A stretch of 26,325 nucleotides of DNA from JBGQAS01 sp964498605. Lineage in GTDB: Bacteria > Chloroflexota > Anaerolineae > Anaerolineales > Anaerolineaceae. Of this stretch, positions 1 through 7,361 are shown piece by piece. How positions within the stretch are numbered: the first letter of the stretch is position 1; the number at the start of each line of letters is the position of its first letter. Under the pieces are notes generated by a model. The model worked only from the letters and a program-made list of their open reading frames with translations, made no database searches and was not told the origin of the DNA. Both the position numbers and the translations under genes were made by a program. The DNA lies in contig CAZCHK010000032.1 of assembly GCA_964498605.1 (NCBI GenBank), forward strand, positions 1-26,325, in the 5' to 3' direction.

Positions 1-1373
1 TGAATATTCTGAGATTCTTGAATGATATTTATCGCCAATTCTTTTTCCCCCTGACTCAGCAACTGTGAGGCAAGCTGATTCAACCTTTGAGAAGCTTTTT
101 TGGGTAAGTTTGCCCTCACTTCCTGTCTGGCTTTTTCTTGCATTCTGTAAAGAGTGAGTTTTGAAATTGCATTAACCATTGAGTTGGGAGGTGCTTGTTT
201 ATTTTGTTTCAATGAAACTGAAATATCTGGATTTAGCGCTAACCTCATTTTCTTTACTTCAAAATTTGGTGTATTAAAAATTAATTTTCCGAAAAATAAT
301 GGGCAATTCTTAATATTTGTTTGAATCCGTTTTATGATCAGCTCAAAGATGATGATCAAACGCGAATTATCATTTATACTGCCAAGCCGTATCGGGGGTT
401 CCATGAATAATGGTGAAGCGTCTGGAGAAATTCTAAAACAATAATTAATTTTTGCAAACTCAGAAGTTATTAATTCCAGCTGTATGCTGTCCGCAAAAAA
501 GCCTGAGCTTTTATTAATGATTTCGTGAAAGAAGTGGGTCAGCTGATCAGTGTTTTCAGCAAATTCTGCCACACCTCCACTTATCTCAGTGAGCTTATCC
601 AAAAAGCTGTCATTCCATTCATTTCCGAAACCGACAGCAAAAAGCTCTATTGATTTCTGCCCCATCTTTTCTGCAAGCGCCTGGCAACCTTCTTCGTCCC
701 CATAAGTGTGACCATCAGTCAGCATGAATATTTTCTTCTTGTAGCTCTTTACATCACGATTATTCATCATGGATTCGGCAGATTCCAATCCCTTGAGCAT
801 TTCTGTTGCCCCGAATGCTTGTATTGCTAATATTTTTTGCTCCTGGAATCTCGCTTTGAAAACAGACATCATAGGGATGACAATTTCTGCTTTATCACTA
901 AAAGCGATCACTCCAATCATATCTTCGTCTTTTAATTTTTTTAATAATCGAAGAATTCCATTTTTCACCACAACAAGACGTTCTCCAGACATGGAGGTAG
1001 AGCGGTCAATCAGAAAAGTGATGGCAATGGGAGTGTCTTGAGGGCTAGCGCCAATCTTACTGGTTGACACTTCAATCATGTAATAGAGAATTTGTTCCTC
1101 ATCGATAAGTTGTATCGAAGGTGCGCTGTATATTTCTCGTAACTGCAGAAAAGGGATACCATTTTGATCGAGGGTACTATCATACGTGGCCCTTTTAGAT
1201 TTGTCTTGCAAGGCCTCGTATGCCTCTTGAATCAGGAAAAATAATTGTTTAGCTTCTGCGCTTGAATTCTTATCAGGATGACAGTATTTAATTTTCTCGT
1301 AATAGGCTTCGCGAATTTCTTCGTGTGACGCATCAAGAGGCAATCCAAGAACATTGTAGTAGTTATTATCCAA
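1..1373 (-). CDS. J-domain / von Willebrand factor A fusion protein (C-terminus beyond window)
   Basis: The frame reads open from 1373 down to the left edge, giving 457 visible codons and no stop. The start is a TTG at 1373-1371, with GGAG about ten bases upstream and the PP2C stop seven bases before it. Residues 1-67 form a DnaJ J-domain with an intact HPD tripeptide at 32-34 and the typical RATYD ending. A vWA domain follows from about residue 115 to 290. Its MIDAS motif DRSTS (D123, S125, S127), a later GATEM threonine and MLTDG aspartate suggest metal-dependent ligand binding. The rest is a beta-rich and then Lys/Gln-rich tail. No signal peptide or membrane helix is seen, so it should be cytoplasmic. 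J-domains stimulate Hsp70 (DnaK) and vWA domains bind proteins, so it may couple a chaperone to the kinase/phosphatase pair encoded upstream. The domain calls are firm; the role is inferred. Confidence 0.85.
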   Translation of the reverse strand, partial: MDNNYYNVLGLPLDASHEEIREAYYEKIKYCHPDKNSSAEAKQLFFLIQEAYEALQDKSKRATYDSTLDQNGIPFLQLREIYSAPSIQLIDEEQILYYMIEVSTSKIGASPQDTPIAITFLIDRSTSMSGERLVVVKNGILRLLKKLKDEDMIGVIAFSDKAEIVIPMMSVFKARFQEQKILAIQAFGATEMLKGLESAESMMNNRDVKSYKKKIFMLTDGHTYGDEEGCQALAEKMGQKSIELFAVGFGNEWNDSFLDKLTEISGGVAEFAENTDQLTHFFHEIINKSSGFFADSIQLELITSEFAKINYCFRISPDASPLFMEPPIRLGSINDNSRLIIIFELIIKRIQTNIKNCPLFFGKLIFNTPNFEVKKMRLALNPDISVSLKQNKQAPPNSMVNAISKLTLYRMQEKARQEVRANLPKKASQRLNQLASQLLSQGEKELAINIIQESQNI

Positions 1374-1379
1374 GTTCTC

Positions 1380-2273
1380 TTACTCCGAAAAATGGACCAG
1401 GACAACTGTTATGTTATCAGGTCCGCCAGCATCATTTGCCTTTGAGACCAATTGTTCGCAGCAGCTTGTTAAGGATTTGGTTGAAGCGATGGTCTTGAGG
1501 ATAAAATTCTCATCAATCACTCCCCAAAGACCGTCGGTGCAAAGCATCAGATACCCCTGACGCGGAATCGAATGTGTTGATATATCAGCGGTAAATGTTT
1601 CTTCCCGACCCAGCGCTTGATAAAGCACATTTCTTTGAGGGTGTATAAGAGCATCTTTCTCATCGAGCTGTCCTAATTCAACTAAACGTTGCACCACGGA
1701 ATGGTCCTGGGTCAGCTTATTGATTCGCCCGTCAGCGTAAATGAAATATGCTCTGGAATCTCCAACATGCGCAATTGTCGCCTTGTCATTGATAACCAAT
1801 GCGGCAGTCAAAGTTGTTCCGCCGCCAGGTGCGGCTTTCTGTACTGCATAGTGTGCTTCGACTGTGTTCGCTTGCATAACTTCCTGTACACTATCAGAAA
1901 TGTTGTTCAACTTGGGATCCATCATTGGAAATACTACTTTTTGTAGTATCCGCTGCCCAAACTGATTTGCAGCAGTTGAGCTGGCTGCTGCACCATTTAC
2001 ATACCCACCCATCCCATCTGCGATTATGAATAATCCAATTGTTTGCTCCGTTTCACCTTTTGAGAATGAACTGCAAATTGAAAAAAAAGAGTCCTCATTA
2101 TGGTCTCTTTGTTTCCCAACTGATCGTGCAAAACCCATTTTAAGTTGGATTGTCCCTTTTGAGCTGCGAGAGGCGACTGCTTCTTTTATTTCTTCCTCAG
2201 AAAGTGGGGTTGTTTTGATGCTTGAAATTTTTTTATTTTTTTTTGGAAACATGTGATCGAATAATTTTTTCAA
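1380..2273 (-). CDS. PP2C-family Ser/Thr protein phosphatase
   Basis: A soluble metal-dependent phosphatase that likely reverses phosphorylation by the kinase encoded immediately upstream. All PP2C motifs are present in order: RDHNED, ADGMGG, GGGTTLTAAL, HVGDSRAY, LTQDHS, LCTDGLWG and GGPDNITVV, so the metal-binding aspartates are intact. About 45 basic and Ser/Thr-rich residues precede the catalytic domain; there is no membrane helix. The start is uncertain. A GTG at 2285 gives 301 residues but has no Shine-Dalgarno. A TTG at 2273 lies five bases after a perfect GGAGG and gives 297 residues, so I prefer the TTG. The kinase stop is at 2289-2291, so the two are translationally close, and the J-vWA gene begins seven bases after this stop. 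All three look co-transcribed. Confidence 0.93.
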   Translation of the reverse strand: MKKLFDHMFPKKNKKISSIKTTPLSEEEIKEAVASRSSKGTIQLKMGFARSVGKQRDHNEDSFFSICSSFSKGETEQTIGLFIIADGMGGYVNGAAASSTAANQFGQRILQKVVFPMMDPKLNNISDSVQEVMQANTVEAHYAVQKAAPGGGTTLTAALVINDKATIAHVGDSRAYFIYADGRINKLTQDHSVVQRLVELGQLDEKDALIHPQRNVLYQALGREETFTADISTHSIPRQGYLMLCTDGLWGVIDENFILKTIASTKSLTSCCEQLVSKANDAGGPDNITVVLVHFSE

Positions 2274-2288
2274 GTAAACCTCCACTTT

Positions 2289-4106
2289 TCAAGCCATCAA
2301 TGCGTAAAGGATATGATCGCTGGAACCCAAAAATATAATGCCATTGTCGATTACTGGTGTGGAAGTAATCGGCTGGCCAGTATTAAACTTCCATCTTAAT
2401 TTTCCATTTTTTGCCTCAAGGCTGTACAAAGACCCATCAGCGGCACCACAATAAACTGCGTCTTTAAATATCATTGGAGAACCACTTACTTGATGAGCTG
2501 TTTTGTATCTCCATATTTCTTTCGCGCTGTTGACATCCAGGCAGTAAATATTTCCATCTGCTGACCCAAAAGACACAAAGTTGGACCAGACACAAGGGGA
2601 TGAGATTGATCCACGGTCCATCCGGAACTTCCAGATCGACCAACCAGCTTTTGAGTCCAGCGAATAGCATATTCCGTCCTGAGAAGTGAAAAATACCATT
2701 TCTTGCTGGACAACTGGATTTGAAGTTATCGCTTTTCTGGCTTTTGATTTCCATATGGATTTTCCATAGAAATCTACACACGAAAAATCTCCAGATTCGC
2801 TTCCAAAAAATATGTAATCATTTGCAATGCAAGGAGAAGACCTGACTGGTGATCCGATATCCACTTTCCAGGTAAGCCTGTTTGTGGCGACATTAATTGC
2901 ATAGAAAAAACCATCGTCCGAGCCAAAAAACATTTGCCCTGCTGCTGTCTGGGGGGAGCACCTGATTGGCCCATCGGCTGTGAAATTCCACATTTCTTTT
3001 CCAGTCCGAGCTGAAATCGCATAAAGTTTTTTATCAGCAGAAGTGATAAAAACAATACTGTCTTTTACCAGGGGTTTGGATACAACGCCTGCATCCGTCG
3101 GAAATTTCCAGAGCATCTTTCCATCACCAGCCCCGACAGCGTATAGATTATTATCGTATGATCCGATATAGACGACACCGTTTTCTACAGCCGCAGTGCC
3201 TCGAATTTCATCTTCACATTGAAAAGTCCACAAAGGTTTTATTGACTGCTCTTGGTTTATTATGGTTGGGGCATAGTGAATGCGGGATAGTGAACCAGTT
3301 TTTTTTCCACACTGTATTAAAGCGTCTTTTAATTCTCGGATGGACTGAAAACGGTCTTTTTGTTCGTATTCCAATGCCTTTGAAATGACAGCTTCAAGTT
3401 CGACCGATACTCCAGGATTGTATTTTCGAATAGGGCGTTCATGAAAAGTAAAAGGAGCTTCCAGTCTGGGATCTCTTTGAGTAAGAATATGGTGAAATGT
3501 TGCACCAAACGAATACACATCAGCAAGCAGGGTTGCTTCGCCTCGATATTGTTCGGGAGGTGAATAACCTTCAGTCCCGATCATCGTTCCTTTTTGCCCG
3601 GTGCGGAATACTTTCGCAATACCAAAATCAACAAGCATAATGTGATTTTGAGGAGTGACCATGAGATTTGAAGGTTTCATATCCCTGAAAACGATCGGTT
3701 CTGGTTTATGGTCGTGCAAGAATGTCAGGACATCACATATCTCAATAGCCCAGCCAAGAACCTGCTCATCGGAGAAGAGTTCTTGCTTCTCTAGCAGAAT
3801 TGCTTCAATATCCTTTCCCTGAATAAACTCCAATACGAGGTAGGACCTTTCATCAATCGAAAAATAATCAAATATTTTGGGTATAGATGGATGATTTAGA
3901 GTTACTAGAATATTCGCTTCACGGTCAAAATTCTGGATTATCGTTTGTCGCACCACGGGATCAGGAGTTGAGTTGATCATTTCTTTTACAGCTACCAGTT
4001 TTACAACTCCTGGAAAATGCAAATCCCTTGCCCTGTAAACCGAACCCATTCCTCCTACACCGATAACCTCCTGGATCTCATATCTATCATAAAGCACCTG
4101 CCCCAT
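2289..4106 (-). CDS. Ser/Thr protein kinase with C-terminal PQQ-type beta-propeller
   Basis: 605 residues. Residues 9-265 are a bacterial Hanks-type (PknB-like) kinase: glycine loop IGVGGMGSVY at 15-24, ATP-anchoring K41, Glu63 in helix C, catalytic FRDMKPSN at 140-147 (the usual H of HRD is F), DFG at 160-162, and GTEGYSPPEQY in the activation segment. Residues about 290-605 hold roughly seven repeats of the form W-F..., S-S-P, F-G-S-D-G-, typical of PQQ/quinoprotein-like propellers. No transmembrane segment separates the halves, so the propeller should be cytoplasmic, unlike many receptor kinases. It is the first gene of a kinase - PP2C - J/vWA operon. The ATG at 4106 has no clear Shine-Dalgarno. 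The propeller may sense a ligand or scaffold substrates; that is inference. Confidence 0.93.
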   Translation of the reverse strand: MGQVLYDRYEIQEVIGVGGMGSVYRARDLHFPGVVKLVAVKEMINSTPDPVVRQTIIQNFDREANILVTLNHPSIPKIFDYFSIDERSYLVLEFIQGKDIEAILLEKQELFSDEQVLGWAIEICDVLTFLHDHKPEPIVFRDMKPSNLMVTPQNHIMLVDFGIAKVFRTGQKGTMIGTEGYSPPEQYRGEATLLADVYSFGATFHHILTQRDPRLEAPFTFHERPIRKYNPGVSVELEAVISKALEYEQKDRFQSIRELKDALIQCGKKTGSLSRIHYAPTIINQEQSIKPLWTFQCEDEIRGTAAVENGVVYIGSYDNNLYAVGAGDGKMLWKFPTDAGVVSKPLVKDSIVFITSADKKLYAISARTGKEMWNFTADGPIRCSPQTAAGQMFFGSDDGFFYAINVATNRLTWKVDIGSPVRSSPCIANDYIFFGSESGDFSCVDFYGKSIWKSKARKAITSNPVVQQEMVFFTSQDGICYSLDSKAGWSIWKFRMDRGSISSPCVWSNFVSFGSADGNIYCLDVNSAKEIWRYKTAHQVSGSPMIFKDAVYCGAADGSLYSLEAKNGKLRWKFNTGQPITSTPVIDNGIIFLGSSDHILYALMA

Positions 4107-4209
4107 TGGAAGTTGTTGTACCGGGGCTTTTGTTTCATGAAAGTTCTGTGTAATCCTATGTGTCTCCAGTTTATCCTCGCAATTGATTGATCAGATGTCC
4201 TGTTTATAG

Positions 4210-4238
4210 ATTATAAAGTTAGTTTGATTTGAGCGCAA
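4210..4238 (-). promoter_or_regulatory. Putative sigma-70-type promoter of the kinase/PP2C/J-vWA operon
   Basis: On the minus strand, TTGCGC (4238-4233) is followed by a 17-base spacer and a perfect TATAAT (4215-4210). Transcription would start near 4203, leaving a leader of about 95 bases. The -35 box matches only three of six consensus bases. Confidence 0.45.
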
Positions 4239-4244
4239 CTAGAA

Positions 4245-4273
4245 TAGACACCTGAGCAATGCTGAAGTAAAAT
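4245..4273 (+). promoter_or_regulatory. Putative sigma-70-type promoter of the glutamine synthetase gene
   Basis: TAGACA (4245-4250) and TAAAAT (4268-4273) are separated by exactly 17 bases, each one base off consensus. A start near 4280 leaves a leader of about 25 bases carrying the GAGGG ribosome-binding site. The box sits back to back with the minus-strand kinase promoter. Confidence 0.5.
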
Positions 4274-4304
4274 CCGATAATAATATATCCGTAGAGGGCG
4301 AAAT

Positions 4305-5723
4305 ATGTTCACAAACATTCAGTCCGCACAAAAATTCGTAAATGACAATGATATTTGTGCCATCGACTTAAAGTTCATCGATCTTTGGGGGCGTTGGCAT
4401 CATGTAACAATATCCAAGGAAGAGTTTACGCCAAACCTAATGGTCACTGGAATTGGTTTCGATGGATCAAGTGTGGGTTTCAAGAGTGTCAAATCTGGCG
4501 ACATGGTTTTAATCCCTGATTTAAGCACCGGTTTTCTCGATCCATTTTGGAACGAGAAAACTCTCAGCTTCATTTGCACCGTGGCGGAAGCTGATTCGAA
4601 ACAAACCTACCACCAGGACCCTCGCCAAATCCTGATCCGATCGGAAGAATATTTAATCAAAACAGGTATCGCGGATACAAGCATGTGGGGACCTGAATTT
4701 GAATTTTACATATTTTCATCTGTAAATTTTAAGAACACAAATAATTGCAGCAGATATTCGGTGAATTCCCCTGAAGCGCTTTGGAATGCGGAGAAAAACA
4801 GCCTGGGATACTTTATTCCAAAGCATGGTGGTTACCACATCAGCCCGCCAAGTGATCATTTCTTTAATTTGCGTTCGGAAATTGTAAAAGAATTATCCAA
4901 ATCGGGAGTTCCGGTAAAATACCACCATCATGAGGTTGGCGGTCCGGGTCAGTGCGAAATAGAGACCCCATTCATGCCAGCGAAACAAGCGGGAGATGCA
5001 TCAATGCTCATCAAATACATTGTAAAAAATGTGGCAATCCGCAATGACTTATCAGCGACATTTCTGCCAAAACCCCTGTTTGGTGAAGCAGGAAATGGCA
5101 TGCATTTTCATCAGCAATTGTTCAAGAATGATTTGAATGTTTTTTTTGCAGCAGATGGAGAGTATTTACTCAGTCAGGTTGCCAGATATTATATCGGAGG
5201 CCTTCTTGAACACGCCCCCGCGGTGTTGGCGTTTACAAATCCCTCCACGAATTCTTACCGTAGGTTAATCCCTGGCTTTGAAGCTCCTGTCAATTGTTTT
5301 TACTCAAAGGGAAACCGCAGCGCAGCAATCCGGGTTCCCAAATACGCAACACAGGCTAACGAGGTGCGGTTTGAGTTTCGACCCCCAGACGCTACCTGTA
5401 ATCCATATCTTGCGATGGCTGCCATGCTTATGGCTGGAATTGATGGCATTCAAAGAAAAATTGATCCAACCGAAGCAGGATACGGTCCAATTGACGATGA
5501 CATCTTTTCATGGACAGATCAACAACGGAAATCCATCAAATCTTTACCTTCATCATTGGGCGAAGCGATGACCGCACTAGAAAATGATCATTCATTTCTT
5601 CTTGCAGGGAACGTGTTCGACATTCAGACACTGGAAACTTGGATCAAGCAAAAGCAGAAAGAAGAGTCAGAGGTTACTTCCAGGCCTCACCCGTACGAAG
5701 TGCAGCTGTACTATGATTTATAA
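4305..5723 (+). CDS. glnA: Type I glutamine synthetase
   Basis: Makes glutamine from glutamate, ammonia and ATP; the main nitrogen-assimilation step in the cytoplasm. 472 residues, normal for GlnA. Motifs in order: FDGSSVGF near 50, GPEFEFYI at 129-136 (metal-binding E131/E133), GGPGQCEIETPF around 212 (E218), GNGMHFHQ at 263-270 (ATP/metal), NPSTNSYRRLIPGFEAP, RSAAIRVP and EFRPPDATCNPYLAMAAML. The C-terminal RPHPYEVQLYYDL is typical of the long GSI-beta form. The region that in enterobacteria carries the adenylylated Tyr (NLYDLP) reads DIFSWT here, so that control is probably absent. The start ATG follows GAGGG. It stands alone; its neighbours point away or converge. Confidence 0.96.
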   Translation: MFTNIQSAQKFVNDNDICAIDLKFIDLWGRWHHVTISKEEFTPNLMVTGIGFDGSSVGFKSVKSGDMVLIPDLSTGFLDPFWNEKTLSFICTVAEADSKQTYHQDPRQILIRSEEYLIKTGIADTSMWGPEFEFYIFSSVNFKNTNNCSRYSVNSPEALWNAEKNSLGYFIPKHGGYHISPPSDHFFNLRSEIVKELSKSGVPVKYHHHEVGGPGQCEIETPFMPAKQAGDASMLIKYIVKNVAIRNDLSATFLPKPLFGEAGNGMHFHQQLFKNDLNVFFAADGEYLLSQVARYYIGGLLEHAPAVLAFTNPSTNSYRRLIPGFEAPVNCFYSKGNRSAAIRVPKYATQANEVRFEFRPPDATCNPYLAMAAMLMAGIDGIQRKIDPTEAGYGPIDDDIFSWTDQQRKSIKSLPSSLGEAMTALENDHSFLLAGNVFDIQTLETWIKQKQKEESEVTSRPHPYEVQLYYDL

Positions 5724-5811
5724 AAAAAACAACCGCTTTCCTATGTGACCATTCTCTAAATAATACCCTGGCGATAAAAGAAAAGCTGAACAGCAGAACT
5801 CGATTCGGCAT

Positions 5812-6273
5812 TTATGGCTCACTTGCCTCCAATAACACAAGATACTCTGATGCAGCCCATCCAGAACGAGTGTCGTCATAAGGTGCTGACAAATAATACC
5901 AAACATAACCATCAGATTCCACAGGCCCTTGTTGAACCAGGAATGCTTCTGATTCCATGGCAATCATCAGGATTTCTGCCGTTGTAGATGCCGTTGCGCG
6001 AAACCTCAGACCTTCTCCAGCCGTTCCTTTAACTTGCACATATGATCCTACCTGAATCGCATCATGTGCACCCTGTTCTGGTTGAGCATCGCCGGACCCC
6101 TTGCTGGGTGTCACTGTTACTGTCGGGTAGGATATCTCCAGTATGATGATTTCAGGCGTGCTAACCGGGAAGGAAAGAGGCAATGTTTGAATAAACAAGA
6201 ACAGGGCAGCCCCAAAGAATAACGCTGTGATAATCCCACCGAAAATAAGAGTGCGCTTCTCGCTGCTTTTCAT
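5812..6273 (-). CDS. Membrane-anchored SH3b-domain protein
   Basis: A small extracytoplasmic protein of unknown function. A basic N-terminus (MKSSEKR) leads into one hydrophobic helix (about residues 8-32, FGGIITALFFGAALFLF), then a Ser/Pro/Gly-rich linker. A bacterial SH3b domain covers roughly 70-150, with the GSYVQVKGTAGEGLRFRAT start, SDGYVWYYL and a GWAASEYL ending. Such domains bind cell-wall peptides or proteins. I take the ATG at 6273; a TTG at 6291 would add six residues but sits almost on the putative -10 box. No Shine-Dalgarno is seen for either start. It is convergent with glnA and divergent from rpe. Confidence 0.8.
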   Translation of the reverse strand: MKSSEKRTLIFGGIITALFFGAALFLFIQTLPLSFPVSTPEIIILEISYPTVTVTPSKGSGDAQPEQGAHDAIQVGSYVQVKGTAGEGLRFRATASTTAEILMIAMESEAFLVQQGPVESDGYVWYYLSAPYDDTRSGWAASEYLVLLEASEP

Positions 6274-6294
6274 TTTGTGCAATATTATCAAAAG

Positions 6295-6300
6295 ATTATA
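6295..6300 (-). promoter_or_regulatory. Putative -10 box for the SH3b gene
   Basis: A perfect TATAAT on the minus strand, about 20 bases before the ATG at 6273. No acceptable -35 box at 16-18 bases. The leader would be short and without a Shine-Dalgarno. Confidence 0.3.
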
Positions 6301-6323
6301 CTAGAAGTAAGAATTTTTCTGTG

Positions 6324-6332
6324 TGCTATAAT
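6324..6332 (+). promoter_or_regulatory. Putative extended -10 promoter of rpe
   Basis: TGCTATAAT is a perfect extended -10 element. It lies 12 bases before the rpe ATG at 6345, so the transcript would begin near 6339 with a leader of only about six bases and no Shine-Dalgarno. No -35 box is visible. Confidence 0.45.
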
Positions 6333-6344
6333 TTTTAAATAATT

Positions 6345-7031
6345 ATGAAAGATCATCGCAGTTTTCTCCTGGCACCATCCATCCTTTCAGCGGATTTTCG
6401 AAACCTAGAACAGCAGATTCGCCAAACTGAGGCGGCTGGTGCGGATTGGATACACATCGATGTAATGGATGGTCATTTTGTTCCAAATATCAGCATGGGT
6501 CCGTTCATTGTTGAAACCTGTCGGAAAATCACAAATCTTCCTCTCGATGTTCATTTGATGATCGATGACCCAGATAGGTTCATTGGAGCATTCATATCTG
6601 CGGGTGCAGATATTCTCAGTGTTCATCGTGAAAAGAATCAAAATATATCGGAAACATTGCGAAACATACGCTCAGGGGGCATTAAAGCTGGATTAGTCCT
6701 CAACCCATCCACCCCTCTATCTAGTGTGGGTGATGAGATTAATAGGATTGACCTTTTGCTCATTATGAGCGTATCCCCTGGTTTTTCAGGACAAAGGTTT
6801 CTCCCTGAAAGTCTTTCAAAAATTCAGCAGGCTTACCAGGCGCGTCAATTAAAATCAGCAATATTTCAAATACAAGTTGACGGTGGTATTAATCATGGCA
6901 ATATCGCGAAGGTCCTTGCGGCCGGAGCTGACGTGATAGTAGCTGCTTCGGCAATTTACAATACACAGTCCTCGATCCGTGAAAACATACGCTCCCTTCG
7001 AAAAAACGAATGGACCTTAGAAAGATTCTAA
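6345..7031 (+). CDS. rpe: Ribulose-phosphate 3-epimerase
   Basis: Interconverts ribulose-5-phosphate and xylulose-5-phosphate in the pentose phosphate pathway; a cytoplasmic TIM-barrel enzyme. 228 residues, the usual size. Signatures: LAPSILSADF at the N-terminus (catalytic Ser/Asp environment), HIDVMDGHFVPNISMGP (metal-binding H and catalytic D), LDVHLMIDDPDRF, MSVSPGFSGQRF (the usual form is VNPGFGGQ) and VDGGIN, with the final phosphate-binding GADVIVAASAIY. No Shine-Dalgarno precedes the ATG; a near-leaderless transcript from the extended -10 box is likely. The stop codon lies inside an 11-bp hairpin shared with the convergent rpmB. Confidence 0.95.
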   Translation: MKDHRSFLLAPSILSADFRNLEQQIRQTEAAGADWIHIDVMDGHFVPNISMGPFIVETCRKITNLPLDVHLMIDDPDRFIGAFISAGADILSVHREKNQNISETLRNIRSGGIKAGLVLNPSTPLSSVGDEINRIDLLLIMSVSPGFSGQRFLPESLSKIQQAYQARQLKSAIFQIQVDGGINHGNIAKVLAAGADVIVAASAIYNTQSSIRENIRSLRKNEWTLERF

Positions 7032-7036
7032 GGTCC
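7012..7036 (-). terminator. Hairpin at the rpe 3' end, likely intrinsic terminator for rpmB
   Basis: A perfect 11-bp inverted repeat (GGACCTTAGAA / TTCTAAGGTCC) with a 3-base AGA loop. It spans the rpe stop codon (7029-7031). Read on the minus strand, downstream of rpmB, the stem is followed within five bases by six T residues, the layout of a rho-independent terminator lying inside rpe coding sequence. Read on the plus strand the T tract is weak. Confidence 0.55.
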
Positions 7037-7064
7037 TTGATAAGTTTCTTGAAAATAAAATTGA

Positions 7065-7247
7065 CTACTTCGTTTTCGCGAGTGTCCGAATACATTTCGC
7101 GCAAAGTGTCATTTTCTCTTTTTTCCCGCCATTGTAAACAGTCACTTTTTGTAGATTCGGAAGAAATGTTCTTCGTGTTGATCGCAGGGAAAAACTACGA
7201 TTGTGACCAAAAACTGTAGTTTTTCCACATTTTTGACATTTAGCCAT
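7065..7247 (-). CDS. rpmB: 50S ribosomal protein L28
   Basis: A 60-residue L28 of the zinc-binding type. It begins MAKCQKCGK and ends with CAKCIRTLAK, giving two CxxC pairs, with the conserved FGHNRS(F)S and STRRTFLPNLQ core between. It binds 23S rRNA in the large subunit. The ATG at 7247 follows AAAGGA and matches the family start; the frame stays open 15 codons upstream (to 7292) but that part is not L28-like. The gene is divergent from the Asp23-family gene, as in many Gram-positive and Chloroflexota genomes where rpmB adjoins asp23 and the DAK gene. Confidence 0.95.
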   Translation of the reverse strand: MAKCQKCGKTTVFGHNRSFSLRSTRRTFLPNLQKVTVYNGGKKEKMTLCAKCIRTLAKTK

Positions 7248-7335
7248 TTTTTTCCTTTCCAACCTCAAATACATAATATAATTGTCTAACAACGGTCGTG
7301 GATTTTACCACACAACGTATCTTTTCTCAATATTA

Positions 7336-7348
7336 CTTGTTAAACAAG
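7336..7348. promoter_or_regulatory. Small palindrome before the Asp23-family gene
   Basis: CTTGTT-A-AACAAG is a perfect 6+1+6 palindrome just before the Shine-Dalgarno (AGAAAGG). It could be an operator or an mRNA hairpin. Chance occurrence in AT-rich DNA is also possible. Confidence 0.2.
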
Positions 7349-7361
7349 AGAAAGGTCAAAA

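Noticed and set aside
769..1041. Open frame on the plus strand opposite the J-vWA gene
   Set aside because: It is antisense to the vWA MIDAS region, has no ribosome-binding site, and its composition follows the complementary coding strand.
2464..3055. Overlapping open frames within the kinase propeller
   Set aside because: They are out-of-frame shadows of the repeat region and resemble no family.
5278..5571. Second open frame inside glnA on the same strand
   Set aside because: Shadow of the glutamine synthetase codons in another frame; no start signal.
7010..7219. Plus-strand open frame across rpe 3' end and rpmB
   Set aside because: Antisense to the clear L28 gene and without a family pattern.
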